From Fidelibacterota bacterium (lineage in GTDB: Bacteria; Fidelibacterota; Marinisomatia; Marinisomatales; TCS55), in contig PBZW01000066.1 of assembly GCA_002730315.1 (NCBI GenBank), positions 1-61,560 on the forward strand: a stretch of 61,560 bases of DNA, in the 5' to 3' direction. The notes under the pieces were generated by a model, which worked only from the letters and a program-made list of their open reading frames with translations, was not told the DNA's origin and made no database searches. Position numbers and translations under genes: made by a program. This document shows positions 19,635 to 32,625 of this stretch, piece after piece (within the stretch, counting starts at the first letter, position 1; each line of letters begins with the position of its first letter).

Positions 19635-20966
19635 TCATATTTGTTTGCGCAGTCGGGCTACGGGAACATGAAGTTGTTCACGGTATTTTGCCACAGTCCT
19701 GCGGGCTACAGGGTAGCCTTGCTCATTTAATAATTCTTTCAATTTATCATCGGTGTAGGGATGTTGCTTTTCTTCATCATCCAGTAATTCCTTCAGCAAC
19801 CGTTTAATCTGCATGGTGCTTATCTCCTCGCCACTGGATGTTATCATCCCTTCTGTGAAGAATGATTTTAATTCAAAAATACCATACGGTGTGTCCACAT
19901 ATTTTCCCCTAGTCGATCTGCTGATTGTGGAAACATCCATATTTAAAACATCAGCGATGTCCTGGAGTTTCATGGGTTTTAACTTTTCTACATCCCCTTG
20001 GAAAAATTCAGGCTGCTTTTTGATGATCTCCTGCATGACATTTGTTAACGTTTTACGCCTTTCGGAAATGGCATCAACGAACCATTCTGCGCTATCCACT
20101 TTTTTCTTAATGAATGATTTGGCTTTTTTATCCAGTTCACCAGCCAGCATATCCACGTATTCACTGCTTACCTGCAGGTCCGGCAGCCAGCTGTCATTCA
20201 CAACAATAACCCAATTATCATCCCGTTCATACACGATCAATTCGGGTATGACTGATATGGTTTCAGAGTCTTCATGCCCTTCACCGGGTTTGGGATTCAA
20301 ATGGCTAATCACTTCCAGGGCGTGTTTCAATTCACTTGCCGAATGTCCTGTTTTCTCTGCAAGGTGCTCGTAGCGGTGATTGGCGACATCATCAAAATAT
20401 TCATTAACCAGTGCATAGGCCACCGGGTGTTCCTTCTTATCAATCTGCAAAAGTAGGCATTCCTGCAAATCCCGTGCGGCAATGCCTCGTGGTTCAAATC
20501 CCTGGACTTTTTTCAAAATAGGTAATACATCCATCATTTCCATTTCAAAACGGTCGCTGATGAGTTCCAGATCCACAGCCAAATAACCGTTTTCATCCAG
20601 ATTATAAATGATTTCTTCTGCCATTGATCTTGAATTTGTATCAAAATTAATAAGGTTCAATTGGTCAGCTAAATATTCCAAAAAATTCTTTTTTTGGGGA
20701 ATAGGCATATCTTTGAATTCTTTTTTTTCGTAAACATTTGGAGGTTCATATTCATCATCCAGTTCCCAATCCAAATCCTCATTGTCTGTCATTTCTTCTT
20801 CCTGCTCACTGTTGCTTTCAACTTGATCGAGGGCGGGATTTATTTCCAATTCTTCCAGGATGCGTTCTTCCAGGTTGTCGGTGTTGAGCTGCAGGATAGC
20901 CGCCTGCAGGATCTGTTGGGGTTGGAGGACCTGTTTTTGTTCGAGGCGTTGAGCAAGCTTGGTCAT
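19635..20966 (-). CDS. rpoN: RNA polymerase sigma-54 factor
   Basis: The 443-residue protein has an N-terminal Gln/Leu-rich activator-interaction region (MTKLAQRLEQKQVLQPQQ), an acidic linker at residues 50-85, a core-binding domain, and the C-terminal RpoN box ARRTVAKYRE that contacts the -24 promoter element. It directs transcription of activator-dependent promoters. The start shares one base with the lptB stop (TGATG), a common lptB-rpoN arrangement. No partner activator lies in the window. Confidence 0.97.
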   Translation of the reverse strand: MTKLAQRLEQKQVLQPQQILQAAILQLNTDNLEERILEELEINPALDQVESNSEQEEEMTDNEDLDWELDDEYEPPNVYEKKEFKDMPIPQKKNFLEYLADQLNLINFDTNSRSMAEEIIYNLDENGYLAVDLELISDRFEMEMMDVLPILKKVQGFEPRGIAARDLQECLLLQIDKKEHPVAYALVNEYFDDVANHRYEHLAEKTGHSASELKHALEVISHLNPKPGEGHEDSETISVIPELIVYERDDNWVIVVNDSWLPDLQVSSEYVDMLAGELDKKAKSFIKKKVDSAEWFVDAISERRKTLTNVMQEIIKKQPEFFQGDVEKLKPMKLQDIADVLNMDVSTISRSTRGKYVDTPYGIFELKSFFTEGMITSSGEEISTMQIKRLLKELLDDEEKQHPYTDDKLKELLNEQGYPVARRTVAKYREQLHVPVARLRKQI

Positions 20967-21697
20967 CAGTCTAGTCTGAATTTTTCCCCAAGGTACAAAC
21001 GGCGGGCTTCTTCGTCGCTGGCCAGGAATTCCGATGTACCGGAATTCAATATGCGACCGTCAAACAATAAATAGGAGCGGTCGGTGATGGACAGTGTTTC
21101 CCTTACGTTATGGTCTGTGATCAGCACACCGATATTACGGTCTTTCAGTGAGCGAACAATTTGCTGAATGTCTTCTACAGCAATGGGATCCACACCGGCA
21201 AAGGGTTCATCCAATAAAATGAAATTTGGATCCATGGACAACGCCCTGCAAATTTCCACGCGGCGCCTCTCTCCGCCGGAAAGAGTATTCCCTTTTTGTC
21301 CCCGCAAATGAGATACGGATAACTCTTCCAGCAATTGATCAATTATATCCTGCTGTTTCTTTGCAGATTGGGTTGTCATTTCCAAAACCAGCTTCAGGTT
21401 GTCCTCCACTGTCAGCTTGCCAAAAATGGACGGTTCCTGGGCCAGATAGCCAATCCCTTTACGGGAACGCATATACATGGCATCGCCGGTGATTTCATCG
21501 TCGTCCAAAAAGATCTCCCCTTTGGATGGTTTAATCATGCCCGTGATCATATAGAACGTGGTAGTTTTTCCGGCGCCGTTAGGGCCTAGCAAACCAACAA
21601 TCTCGCCCTGGCTCACCTCCAAGTCCACACCGGATACCACCCAGTGGGTACCGTACTGCTTGGACAGGTTTTGGCCTTTTAATGTATGTTTATTCAT
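20966..21697 (-). CDS. lptB: LPS export ABC transporter ATP-binding protein LptB
   Basis: The 243-residue ATPase has Walker A GPNGAGKTT, signature LSGGERRRVEICRAL, Walker B LLDEPFAGVDP and the switch His in TDHNVRETL, the set characteristic of LptB. It powers LPS extraction from the inner membrane. It overlaps the LptC gene by eight bases and rpoN by one. The membrane subunits LptF/G are outside the window. Confidence 0.96.
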   Translation of the reverse strand: MNKHTLKGQNLSKQYGTHWVVSGVDLEVSQGEIVGLLGPNGAGKTTTFYMITGMIKPSKGEIFLDDDEITGDAMYMRSRKGIGYLAQEPSIFGKLTVEDNLKLVLEMTTQSAKKQQDIIDQLLEELSVSHLRGQKGNTLSGGERRRVEICRALSMDPNFILLDEPFAGVDPIAVEDIQQIVRSLKDRNIGVLITDHNVRETLSITDRSYLLFDGRILNSGTSEFLASDEEARRLYLGEKFRLD

Positions 21698-22220
21698 CTT
21701 CTTTTATCGATGTCACCCCGGACGGTTTAATGATCCGCCAGTTCTCCAAGGCAATGTCCGATTCAAAACCAATACCATAGAGGGTATCTCCTTCTTCAGT
21801 CGTCAGTATAACATTATCTTCCGTATAAATTAACTCTTCTTGGGAGTCCCAGACCAACGTATCTGTATAGAGCGTTACCCCGCTGTCGGAGACCACCACT
21901 ACATTTTCCATGGCGCGCATGAAGTCATTGCCCTCCTCCACTTCCGCTAACACGGACTTAAGGTTGGTGGTATGGTTCTCCATTTCATCAAAGAAATCAG
22001 CGTCCACATTTTGATCCAGTAATACGAACTGCCTGTCGTCGTATTTTTCCAGATGACCGGAACGGACAATGGAACGGGTAACACCATGATCGGTAAGTGT
22101 AATGATGACATTCCAGCTTTCCTGATCCGGTAAGCCTGCTCTTGTATTGGCGGCTTTATCATCGACCCGGTTTGAACAACTCATGAATAAAAACAGAACT
22201 ATAAATAACAATAAACGCAT
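21690..22220 (-). CDS. lptC: LptC-like LPS export protein
   Basis: The 176-residue protein has a lipobox-like signal (FMSC, Cys15) and a beta-jellyroll-like pattern with the LptC theme of YDDRQFVLLDQ, VVSDSGVTLYTDTL, TEDNVILTTEEGDTLYG. LptC links the LptBFG extractor to the periplasmic bridge. The lipoprotein-type N-terminus differs from the plain anchor of enterobacterial LptC, but such variants occur in FCB bacteria. Position between kdsC and lptB supports the call more than sequence alone. Confidence 0.78.
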   Translation of the reverse strand: MRLLLFIVLFLFMSCSNRVDDKAANTRAGLPDQESWNVIITLTDHGVTRSIVRSGHLEKYDDRQFVLLDQNVDADFFDEMENHTTNLKSVLAEVEEGNDFMRAMENVVVVSDSGVTLYTDTLVWDSQEELIYTEDNVILTTEEGDTLYGIGFESDIALENWRIIKPSGVTSIKEDE

Positions 22221-22240
22221 AAATGAAATATTAATAACCG

Positions 22241-22793
22241 CTAGTGAAAAGGATCGGTTTCCGGGGGATTAATTACCTCATCCCGCAGAGCAATAAGAAC
22301 ATCTTTCAATCGCCCTTGCTGGTTCAAGATCCATTCTACAGCTTCCCGAAAAGCTCCTGTACCTCCTGAACTATTGGTCACATATACGGCCTGTTTTTTC
22401 ACAATATCATAGGCATTAGCCACAGCAATTGGCACTGCTACTTGCTCCATAATGGCTAGGTCTATGAGATCATCGCCCACATAAGCGATTTCATTATTAC
22501 TCAAATCATGATTGGCCTTGATTTTGTCGTAAGGACCTCGTTTATCCAGGGTACCATTATATACTTCTTCAATTTTCATTTCTGCTGCCCTTACAGCCGT
22601 TGCTTCTGAATGCCGTCCCGAAATCAAAGCAAGTTTTAGCCCGGCTGCACGGGCAATGGCTGCACCTGCTCCATCTGTTACGCTGAAACGTTTTAATTCC
22701 TCACCATTGGCGCCTTTATAAATAGAACCATCTGTCAACACACCATCCACATCGGAAATGAGCATTTTAACGTTGGCGCAGAGTGCTTTGGTA

Positions 22794-22801
<8 letters not shown>
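22241..22801 (-). CDS. kdsC: 3-deoxy-D-manno-octulosonate 8-phosphate phosphatase
   Basis: The 186-residue HAD-superfamily phosphatase has motif [12 protein letters not shown], motif [10 protein letters not shown] and motif [13 protein letters not shown], without a large cap domain, as in KdsC. It removes phosphate from Kdo-8-P. I prefer the ATG at 22801 ([14 protein letters not shown]) because GAGG lies six bases before it. An ATG four codons upstream (22813) is also possible. The start overlaps the kdsA stop. Confidence 0.93.
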
Positions 22802-25924
<3,123 letters not shown>

Positions 25925-26065
25925 GAGGGTAAAACCAATCTATTGAGGGGACACGTTTCCACCGGGATCAAATTGTTCGTCTTAATAATGTTCTGTTTGG
26001 GCATAAACCGGCGAAAAACTTGGCGGGAAATTAAGACTGTGTACTTGACATAAAAGACAGAAAAT

Positions 26066-27322
26066 TTATTCGAATCGTAAAGATTCTATAGGATCCAGAT
26101 TTGCTGCCCGCCAGGCAGGGTAAATACCAAATCCTATTCCAATCAATGAACATACAACCAGGCCATAAACCACCCAGTCCATGGGGATTACAGCAGGTAT
26201 ATTCATGAACATGGCCACGGCATTCCCTCCAATGACGCCCAGTAATACACCAACAATACCTCCAATTTCGCTCAGGAAAACAGCTTCGGATAAAAATTGC
26301 GTTATGATATCACGCCGCTTGGCGCCAATGGCTTTGCGAATACCAATCTCTTTGATCCGTTCTGTCACGGACACCAGCATAATATTCATGATGCCGATCC
26401 CAGCCACCAGTAAAGCGATGATACTGATGACGAATGCAAATACTTTCACGCCACCGGTGAACGATCCAAATGTATCCAGGAGCTGCGCGTTCGAAACCAC
26501 CTCAAAATTATTTTCATCGCTGGGAGGAACTTTACGAATGGCCCGCATGATACCAATCGCCTCATCCAGTGTTTTATCATATAATTCGGGCGATGGTGAT
26601 TCAATGGTGATCAACAAGCTGGTACGGCTATGGGCAAAATTGTGGAGATATGTTGATATGGGAATGATGACATAATTATCCTGGCTTTCACCAAAAGAAG
26701 ATCCTTTTCGTTCCGCTATTCCCACCACCAAAAAGCTGATGCCATCAATAGTGATATGTTTCCCGATTGGGTACTCGAACGGGAAAAGCTGATCCAAAGC
26801 ATCTCCTCCAAGTACTACAACGTTTCGTCCATAATGAACATCATTATTGGTAATATTTCGCCCTTCATCAATGGACGTGTTATAGGTCCTGGAAGTCCAC
26901 TCATCTCCCGCATATATCCTCACATTTTTTTTTGCCTGGTTATCTCCATATTTGATGGTTTTGCCCCAGGCATCATCCCCCACGCTGACAAAGGAAGCTG
27001 TTTTTACCCTTTCCTTGAGTTTTTCATATTGGTCCAATGTTATATTTTTCCGCTTGGCATATTTTTCCCATGACCCATGTCCTCCTAGGTGTATGACAGG
27101 GAATTTTTGGAATGAAAACGTATTGGTCCCAAATACATTCAAGCCGGATTGTATTGATGACTCCATTGTTGTTATTGCTGTCATGACGCCAATCACGGAA
27201 AAGACGCCAATGGTAATGCCCAGTAATGTCAATGAAGAACGGAGTTTATTCTGGCGAATGGACTGCAGGGCCATGATCAGGCTTTCCTTCAGCGTATTTT
27301 TAAAATGACCTTTCTTCTGCAT
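26066..27322 (-). CDS. MacB-like ABC transporter permease (second subunit)
   Basis: The 418-residue permease has one N-terminal helix (LRSSLTLLGITIGVFSVIGV), a large periplasmic MacB_PCD domain (about residues 50-280), and three C-terminal FtsX-type helices with GIMNIMLVSVTERIKEIGIRK, ending YPAWRAANLDPIESLRFE. It lacks a fused ATPase, which is provided by the gene at 28581-29312. It sits 41 bases after a paralogous permease, so the transporter is probably a heterodimer. The substrate is unknown. Confidence 0.9.
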   Translation of the reverse strand: MQKKGHFKNTLKESLIMALQSIRQNKLRSSLTLLGITIGVFSVIGVMTAITTMESSIQSGLNVFGTNTFSFQKFPVIHLGGHGSWEKYAKRKNITLDQYEKLKERVKTASFVSVGDDAWGKTIKYGDNQAKKNVRIYAGDEWTSRTYNTSIDEGRNITNNDVHYGRNVVVLGGDALDQLFPFEYPIGKHITIDGISFLVVGIAERKGSSFGESQDNYVIIPISTYLHNFAHSRTSLLITIESPSPELYDKTLDEAIGIMRAIRKVPPSDENNFEVVSNAQLLDTFGSFTGGVKVFAFVISIIALLVAGIGIMNIMLVSVTERIKEIGIRKAIGAKRRDIITQFLSEAVFLSEIGGIVGVLLGVIGGNAVAMFMNIPAVIPMDWVVYGLVVCSLIGIGFGIYPAWRAANLDPIESLRFE

Positions 27323-27363
27323 TATTCGAATTTCTTAATCTGAATTCCTAATCTGATTTCCAC

Positions 27364-28578
27364 TCATTCATAGCGCAACGCCTCAATAGGATCAAGCCTG
27401 GCCGCACGGAAAGAAGGGGCTAGCCCTGCTATTAAACCAACAACTGAACTCAACACCAGTGCAGTGATAGCCAAAGAAACTGGCAGTGTCGAAGGAAAAA
27501 TATATTTATCAATTAAAATACTGCCGCCCAAAGCCATGACCATACCTACAAAACCGCCAAATAGACAAATAAGTAATGCTTCAAACAAAAATTGTCTCAT
27601 AATACTGGAAGGTGTGGCTCCAATTGCCTTTCGTACTCCAATCTCTCTGGTCCTTTCTTTCACAGACACGAACATAATATTCATGATACCAATGCCACCT
27701 ACAACAAGAGACAAAACGGTGATAAAAATTCCTGTCCCGCCAATGGCTATTTTCATGGTCTGATATTGTTGCCGAAAGGCATCTTGTTGATTGATAGCAA
27801 AATCATTTTTTTCTTCGGGATGGAGACCACGCAGATTGCGCATAATGGCTGTGATTTCATCCTTCGCATCTGCAATATGGTTTTCATCCACTTTAATATC
27901 CAGGCGCATCCAGCCGCGCCTTGAAAATAATCGCTGGTATGTCCCCAAGGGGATCAAAGCTCGATTATCCATGCTGAATAAGCCTAAAAATTTGCCCTGC
28001 TTTTCTGTTACACCCACTACACGGAATACATAATTTCCAATTTTTACCTTTTCACCAATGGGGTTTTCATTTTCAAAAAGTGCATTGGCTACATCGTAAC
28101 CGATAACAATTACGCGCGTACCGCTCCTATCCTCGCCTTCAGTAAAAAATCGTCCTGATTCAATATTCAAAAATGCCGTTTGCATATATTCCGGTGTAGT
28201 GCCGGCAATATTAATACCCATGGCCATTTCATCCTCGCGGGTGATATTGACAGTACGCATGGTCACCGGGGCAGCTGCTTTGACGTATTTGCTTTGGGAT
28301 TTCAGTTTTTCAACGTAAGCCACTTTGAGGTCTGGTCGATTGCGGATCTCCCACCACTCCTGTTCACCGAACCATTCATGTTTAGCTATATATAATACAT
28401 CCCTCCCCAAGAATGACATGCTCTTTTCAAAGGAGCGGTCCAAGCCGGATATGAGCGTACCCATAAGCGTCACCGCCAGGATACCAATAATAATGCCCAG
28501 TGTTGTTAAAGCCGCCCGCAGCTTATTGCCCCAGATAGCACTCAAGGCCATGCGCAGGGATTCAATATAAGCAAACAT
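27364..28578 (-). CDS. MacB-like ABC transporter permease (first subunit)
   Basis: The 404-residue permease has the same architecture as its downstream neighbour: an N-terminal helix (LRAALTTLGIIIGILAVTLM), a MacB_PCD periplasmic domain and an FtsX core with GIMNIMFVSVKERTREIGVRK, ending SFRAARLDPIEALRYE. Two bases separate it from the ATPase gene. The two permeases are clearly paralogous but well diverged, which argues for distinct roles in one complex. Confidence 0.9.
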   Translation of the reverse strand: MFAYIESLRMALSAIWGNKLRAALTTLGIIIGILAVTLMGTLISGLDRSFEKSMSFLGRDVLYIAKHEWFGEQEWWEIRNRPDLKVAYVEKLKSQSKYVKAAAPVTMRTVNITREDEMAMGINIAGTTPEYMQTAFLNIESGRFFTEGEDRSGTRVIVIGYDVANALFENENPIGEKVKIGNYVFRVVGVTEKQGKFLGLFSMDNRALIPLGTYQRLFSRRGWMRLDIKVDENHIADAKDEITAIMRNLRGLHPEEKNDFAINQQDAFRQQYQTMKIAIGGTGIFITVLSLVVGGIGIMNIMFVSVKERTREIGVRKAIGATPSSIMRQFLFEALLICLFGGFVGMVMALGGSILIDKYIFPSTLPVSLAITALVLSSVVGLIAGLAPSFRAARLDPIEALRYE

Positions 28579-28580
28579 GA

Positions 28581-29312
28581 TCAGGCAGTCGCTTTTTGCT
28601 TACGCGGTTTTTTGCGTGCTTTTGACTTATGATTTACAATGTCTTCCTCAATGCAGCCATCTAGGATATGAATCGTGCGGTGGGCATGCTTGGCAATATA
28701 GGCTTCGTGAGTAACCAAGATAATCGTGTTTCCTTCTTTGAATAGTGCATCAAAAACTTCCATGATTTCCCCACCACTTTTTGAGTCCAGGTTTCCGGTT
28801 GGTTCATCAGCCAAAATGATGGATGGATTGGTTGCCAAGGCCCTGGCAATAGCTACACGCTGGCGCTGGCCGCCTGATAGTTCATTGGGTTTATGGTGCA
28901 TGCGGTCAGTCAAGTCAACTTTTTCTAAAGCTATTTTTGCATGTTCCAAACGCTCATCCCTGGGAATATTTGCATACACAAGGGGCAGTTCAACATTTCT
29001 CAAGGCAGTGAGCTTCGGTAATAAGTTGAAGGTTTGGAATACAAAACCAATTTTGCGATTACGTATGGAAGCCAATTGATTGTCATCCATCTCATGGACC
29101 TGTTCACCCTCAAATTCATAGGTACCTTCTGTTGGGGTATCCAAACAGCCGATCATATTCATCATGGTGGATTTTCCTGACCCCGAGGGACCCATGATGG
29201 AAATATATTCATTATGATTTATAACCAGATCTACACCATCCAACGCTTTTACGATTTCTCCGCCTACGTCGTAATAACGTTTTAATCCGCTCAGTTTTAT
29301 AAGGTCAGCCAT
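28581..29312 (-). CDS. MacB-type ABC transporter ATP-binding protein
   Basis: The 243-residue ATPase has Walker [12 protein letters not shown], signature [15 protein letters not shown] and Walker [13 protein letters not shown], typical of the LolD/MacB class. A basic Lys/Arg-rich tail (residues 230-243) follows the core. It drives the two adjacent permeases in efflux or lipoprotein-type mechanotransmission. Confidence 0.94.
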   Translation of the reverse strand: MADLIKLSGLKRYYDVGGEIVKALDGVDLVINHNEYISIMGPSGSGKSTMMNMIGCLDTPTEGTYEFEGEQVHEMDDNQLASIRNRKIGFVFQTFNLLPKLTALRNVELPLVYANIPRDERLEHAKIALEKVDLTDRMHHKPNELSGGQRQRVAIARALATNPSIILADEPTGNLDSKSGGEIMEVFDALFKEGNTIILVTHEAYIAKHAHRTIHILDGCIEEDIVNHKSKARKKPRKQKATA

Positions 29313-29317
29313 AGATT

Positions 29318-30577
29318 TTATTGCTCATCTTCAAGCTTGACTTCTTTATTGTGTTTTAGATCACGGCTGATGGCCTTGTAGCTGCCGCTGACGACTTTTT
29401 CACCTGCATCAAGCCCGCTGACTATCTCATAATGAGTTTCACTGCTGATACCGACTTTCACTGGTTTGGCAATAGCAAATGGCCCGTTTTTACCCTTAAT
29501 TTCCTTGCCATCAGCAGGCTCATTCTGGACCACAAAAACCAGTTCAATCATTTCCTTTTTATTGTTACCGCTTCTGTATTTTTTATCTTCATCTTCTTCA
29601 ACATTTTCTTCTTTTTCATCAATCTCTTTGTCATAACCTTCCGGGCGGACGGTTAAACTCTGAATTGGAATGGTTAATACATCGTTGCGTATATCGGTAA
29701 TAATATTTGTATTGGCACTCATACCCGACCGGATCTGGGGATGTGAATGTAGCATGCGGATCTTCACCTTGAAATTGGTCACTTGCTCCTGGGTACCAAA
29801 GTTGGAGGTCTCTGCCACATGGGCAATTTCGCTGACAACACCATAGAGCATGGTATCTTGAAATGCGTCCACTTCAATCTCTGTTGTATCACCTATGGCT
29901 ATATGCACCACGTCATTTTCATTTACATCTATTTCTACTTCCAATTTGGTCAGGTCAGCAATGGTCATAAGCGTCGCTGCCTGGAACATGCTTCCTACGG
30001 CCATTTCACCTATTTCAATATTGATCCTGGTCACGATACCATCAGATGGTGCTGTCATTTTCAATTTAGATAATTCATCCTCTCTGGAAGAAAGTGCTGC
30101 CTTAGCCTGTTTCAGTTGGTTCACATTCAATTCATATTGTGCAGTGATTGATTCAAGTTCTTGTTCAGAGATCAGTTTCTGAGCATATAATGATTCCATT
30201 CGTTTTTTTTGAGCTGATACCTGTTTTAAACTGGCTTTAGCAGAATTCACAGATGAGGTCGCTTGCTCTACAGTTGCTAAATGTTGTTTTGCATCTAATG
30301 TAATCAGTAATTGTCCAGCTTGTACCCGGTCCCCTTCTTTAACTGTTATATCTGTTACCCACGCAGATGTTGTGGCACTGATTTTTATTTCTTTAATGGG
30401 CTGGATCTTACCGCTGGCGTTTACTTTCCTGATCACCGTCCCTTTCTGCACTTCTTCAACCTCTACTTTTACTGCACTATCATCCGCTTTAAATACATTA
30501 GCTAATATGATAATGACCAGTAGTGTAACTACTCCACCGATTAATAATAATTTTTTCTTATTCTTTTTCTTTGACAA
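29318..30577 (-). CDS. Periplasmic adaptor (MacA/HlyD-like membrane fusion protein)
   Basis: The 419-residue adaptor has an N-terminal membrane anchor (residues 7-26), a biotinyl-lipoyl-like segment ([32 protein letters not shown]), an alpha-helical hairpin (about 95-180) and beta-barrel domains. An unusual acidic insert lies near residues 310-345 ([12 protein letters not shown]). It connects the inner-membrane ABC pump to the TolC-like channel encoded upstream. Confidence 0.92.
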   Translation of the reverse strand: MSKKKNKKKLLLIGGVVTLLVIIILANVFKADDSAVKVEVEEVQKGTVIRKVNASGKIQPIKEIKISATTSAWVTDITVKEGDRVQAGQLLITLDAKQHLATVEQATSSVNSAKASLKQVSAQKKRMESLYAQKLISEQELESITAQYELNVNQLKQAKAALSSREDELSKLKMTAPSDGIVTRINIEIGEMAVGSMFQAATLMTIADLTKLEVEIDVNENDVVHIAIGDTTEIEVDAFQDTMLYGVVSEIAHVAETSNFGTQEQVTNFKVKIRMLHSHPQIRSGMSANTNIITDIRNDVLTIPIQSLTVRPEGYDKEIDEKEENVEEDEDKKYRSGNNKKEMIELVFVVQNEPADGKEIKGKNGPFAIAKPVKVGISSETHYEIVSGLDAGEKVVSGSYKAISRDLKHNKEVKLEDEQ

Positions 30578-30592
30578 AAGAAACTCCTTAAT

Positions 30593-31918
30593 TTATCTGT
30601 AATCTTGATCAAGCGTTCCCAATAACGCTCTTAATTGTGCTTCCTGGATCCTGACATCATATTTAGTACTGACTAATGAACTGCGTGCCTGGCTAACTGA
30701 TACCTGAGCATCCAGTACTTCTAGAATAGTAGCAGATCCTAAACTATATCTTTGCTGTACTAACTTTAAATCTTCTTCTGCAGAGTTCAAAACCTGTTCA
30801 CTGATGGGTATTAATTCTTGGTAATCTTCAAGGGTATTGATCATATGTTCCAGTTGCATCTGCGAATCATGTTTTTGAGAGAGATAATCGTATTTTTGTT
30901 TATGTACATTTAATTCAGCCTGCTGCTGACGAGAAGATAAATTATAGCCTGTAAAGATAGGCACGGATAAAGATAAAGATAAGGAGGTAGACCAATCATT
31001 TACTTGTGTCATTTCTTCAAATTCGCCCGCTGATGTGCCATAGCTCATAGACGCACTTAAATTGGGGAGCCGTGTTCCAAATAATATTTTTCTATTCAGT
31101 TCTGCTCCACTGATCTGCGAACGATACACTTTCAATGTTGGATTATACTCTTCCATTTCTGTTAATGATTGATCCAATACCGGAATCGGCAATAATGGAC
31201 GTTCTATATCTGTGATTTCAAAATTGGTAACACTGCCTATCAAACCCATACTATTCCGCAAAACTAATTCTGCGTTACGTAAACTTGTTTTCTTTAACAA
31301 AATATCTGTTTGTGCGCGACCAAATTGAACTTGAGCTTTTAATAAATCAGATTTTTTTACTGCTCCAAGATCAAATTGAGTTTTCACTAAACCTACTTGT
31401 TGATTTGCCAGGTCTAGGTTTTTTTGTGCTACATCTAACAATTGTTGAGCTTTTAATAACTGAAAAAAAGATTGGTGTACATTTAATATCACATTGATCT
31501 TTTGTTGGCGTGCTAATTGTTGTGCTATGAGTAAAGCATTATTAGCTGATTTGATCTGGTTCAACCATTGACCGCCATCATAGATGGGTTGTGAGATAGA
31601 AAATGAGGTACCATAAGTATTTGAAAAACCACCGTAGGGTGATGAAAAAGACATTGTGTCACCCATGAACTCAATTTCTGATGTAGTCACACCTTTTGCA
31701 GAATGGGACTCACTCCATGAATTTCCATAACTGATTGTAGGCAGAATATTGCTCATCGACCCTTTGGCTCCCGCCCTGGCTGATTGCACATCCAAGACTG
31801 CGGATTTTAATGACTCTTTGTTCAGTATCGCAATTTCGATGCATTCTTTAAGGGAATACACCTGTGCTTCAAGGCGTAAAAAAGCGAATAAACAGGATAA
31901 ATAAAATATATTTTTCAT
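30593..31918 (-). CDS. TolC-family outer membrane efflux protein
   Basis: The 441-residue protein has a signal peptide and two repeats of the outer-membrane-factor pattern with long coiled-coil helices (residues 150-225 and 345-420; for example LLKAQQLLDVAQKNLDLANQ and EVLDAQVSVSQARSSLVSTK). It forms the trimeric exit duct for the efflux pump encoded just downstream. It lies 15 bases before the adaptor gene and three bases after a Yip1-type gene. Confidence 0.93.
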   Translation of the reverse strand: MKNIFYLSCLFAFLRLEAQVYSLKECIEIAILNKESLKSAVLDVQSARAGAKGSMSNILPTISYGNSWSESHSAKGVTTSEIEFMGDTMSFSSPYGGFSNTYGTSFSISQPIYDGGQWLNQIKSANNALLIAQQLARQQKINVILNVHQSFFQLLKAQQLLDVAQKNLDLANQQVGLVKTQFDLGAVKKSDLLKAQVQFGRAQTDILLKKTSLRNAELVLRNSMGLIGSVTNFEITDIERPLLPIPVLDQSLTEMEEYNPTLKVYRSQISGAELNRKILFGTRLPNLSASMSYGTSAGEFEEMTQVNDWSTSLSLSLSVPIFTGYNLSSRQQQAELNVHKQKYDYLSQKHDSQMQLEHMINTLEDYQELIPISEQVLNSAEEDLKLVQQRYSLGSATILEVLDAQVSVSQARSSLVSTKYDVRIQEAQLRALLGTLDQDYR

Positions 31919-31921
31919 GAA

Positions 31922-32620
31922 TTAAGTAAATAGTGACCCGAGAAATGACAAAATGGTTGTCTGCAAAAGCCAATAAATTATGAGTGCGATTGCAAATGGT
32001 TTTATATCACGATTGTATAATACACTCATCCCTACTGCTAAAACAATAATACGCCACAGGGAAAATAAATCCATACCACTCATAAAATTGTATAAAAAAC
32101 TGCCCTTTTCGCCAAGTCCAAGCAAACCCAATCCTGTATGAATATCCATACTCCATTTCGAAATCATGAGTGGAATTTTCACTAATGCTTCCAAAACAGA
32201 AATCATGTATGTGTAGGCTGTCATGACCATGATATTTGAGTAAGTTGCCTTGCCCCCGAAAAAGAAATTGCCGATTAACATTACAACCAAGGCTACAAAC
32301 AATATCCTGACCGGAGTTGATAATGCGCTGGTAACATAACCGAAAGCGATCATACCTGTTGAGGGATCTTTGATACTGGAAAGACTTTCTGCTAATATTT
32401 CTTCTTTTTGATCTTCTGGTATCTTGGAACTTTCCATAATATATTTTTCGGTCTGTTCAATTTGAACATCAACCAGTAAATCCCCCAATGCTATCATGCT
32501 GGCAATACCAACAATAGCAGTAATGATGAAAGGTAGTAAAGAATTTTTCCAGTCGTTACGTTCATGCAATGAAGTAAAAACATCCCTTGGTTCTAAAAAC
32601 ACATTCAGCAAATGATTCAT
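31922..32620 (-). CDS. Yip1-domain membrane protein
   Basis: The 232-residue protein has about five hydrophobic helices after a short N-terminal motif (FLEPRDVFTSLHERNDWKNSLLP, given in part), typical of bacterial Yip1/DUF1282-like proteins. No catalytic motif is seen and its role is unknown. Spacing of three to five bases to the flanking CCA enzyme and TolC genes places it in the efflux operon. Confidence 0.75.
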   Translation of the reverse strand: MNHLLNVFLEPRDVFTSLHERNDWKNSLLPFIITAIVGIASMIALGDLLVDVQIEQTEKYIMESSKIPEDQKEEILAESLSSIKDPSTGMIAFGYVTSALSTPVRILFVALVVMLIGNFFFGGKATYSNIMVMTAYTYMISVLEALVKIPLMISKWSMDIHTGLGLLGLGEKGSFLYNFMSGMDLFSLWRIIVLAVGMSVLYNRDIKPFAIALIIYWLLQTTILSFLGSLFT

Positions 32621-32625
32621 TTAAA

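Noticed and set aside
26066-28578. Two permease genes as one gene split by a frameshift
   Set aside because: Each has a full N-terminal helix, periplasmic domain and three C-terminal helices of its own, so they are paralogs.
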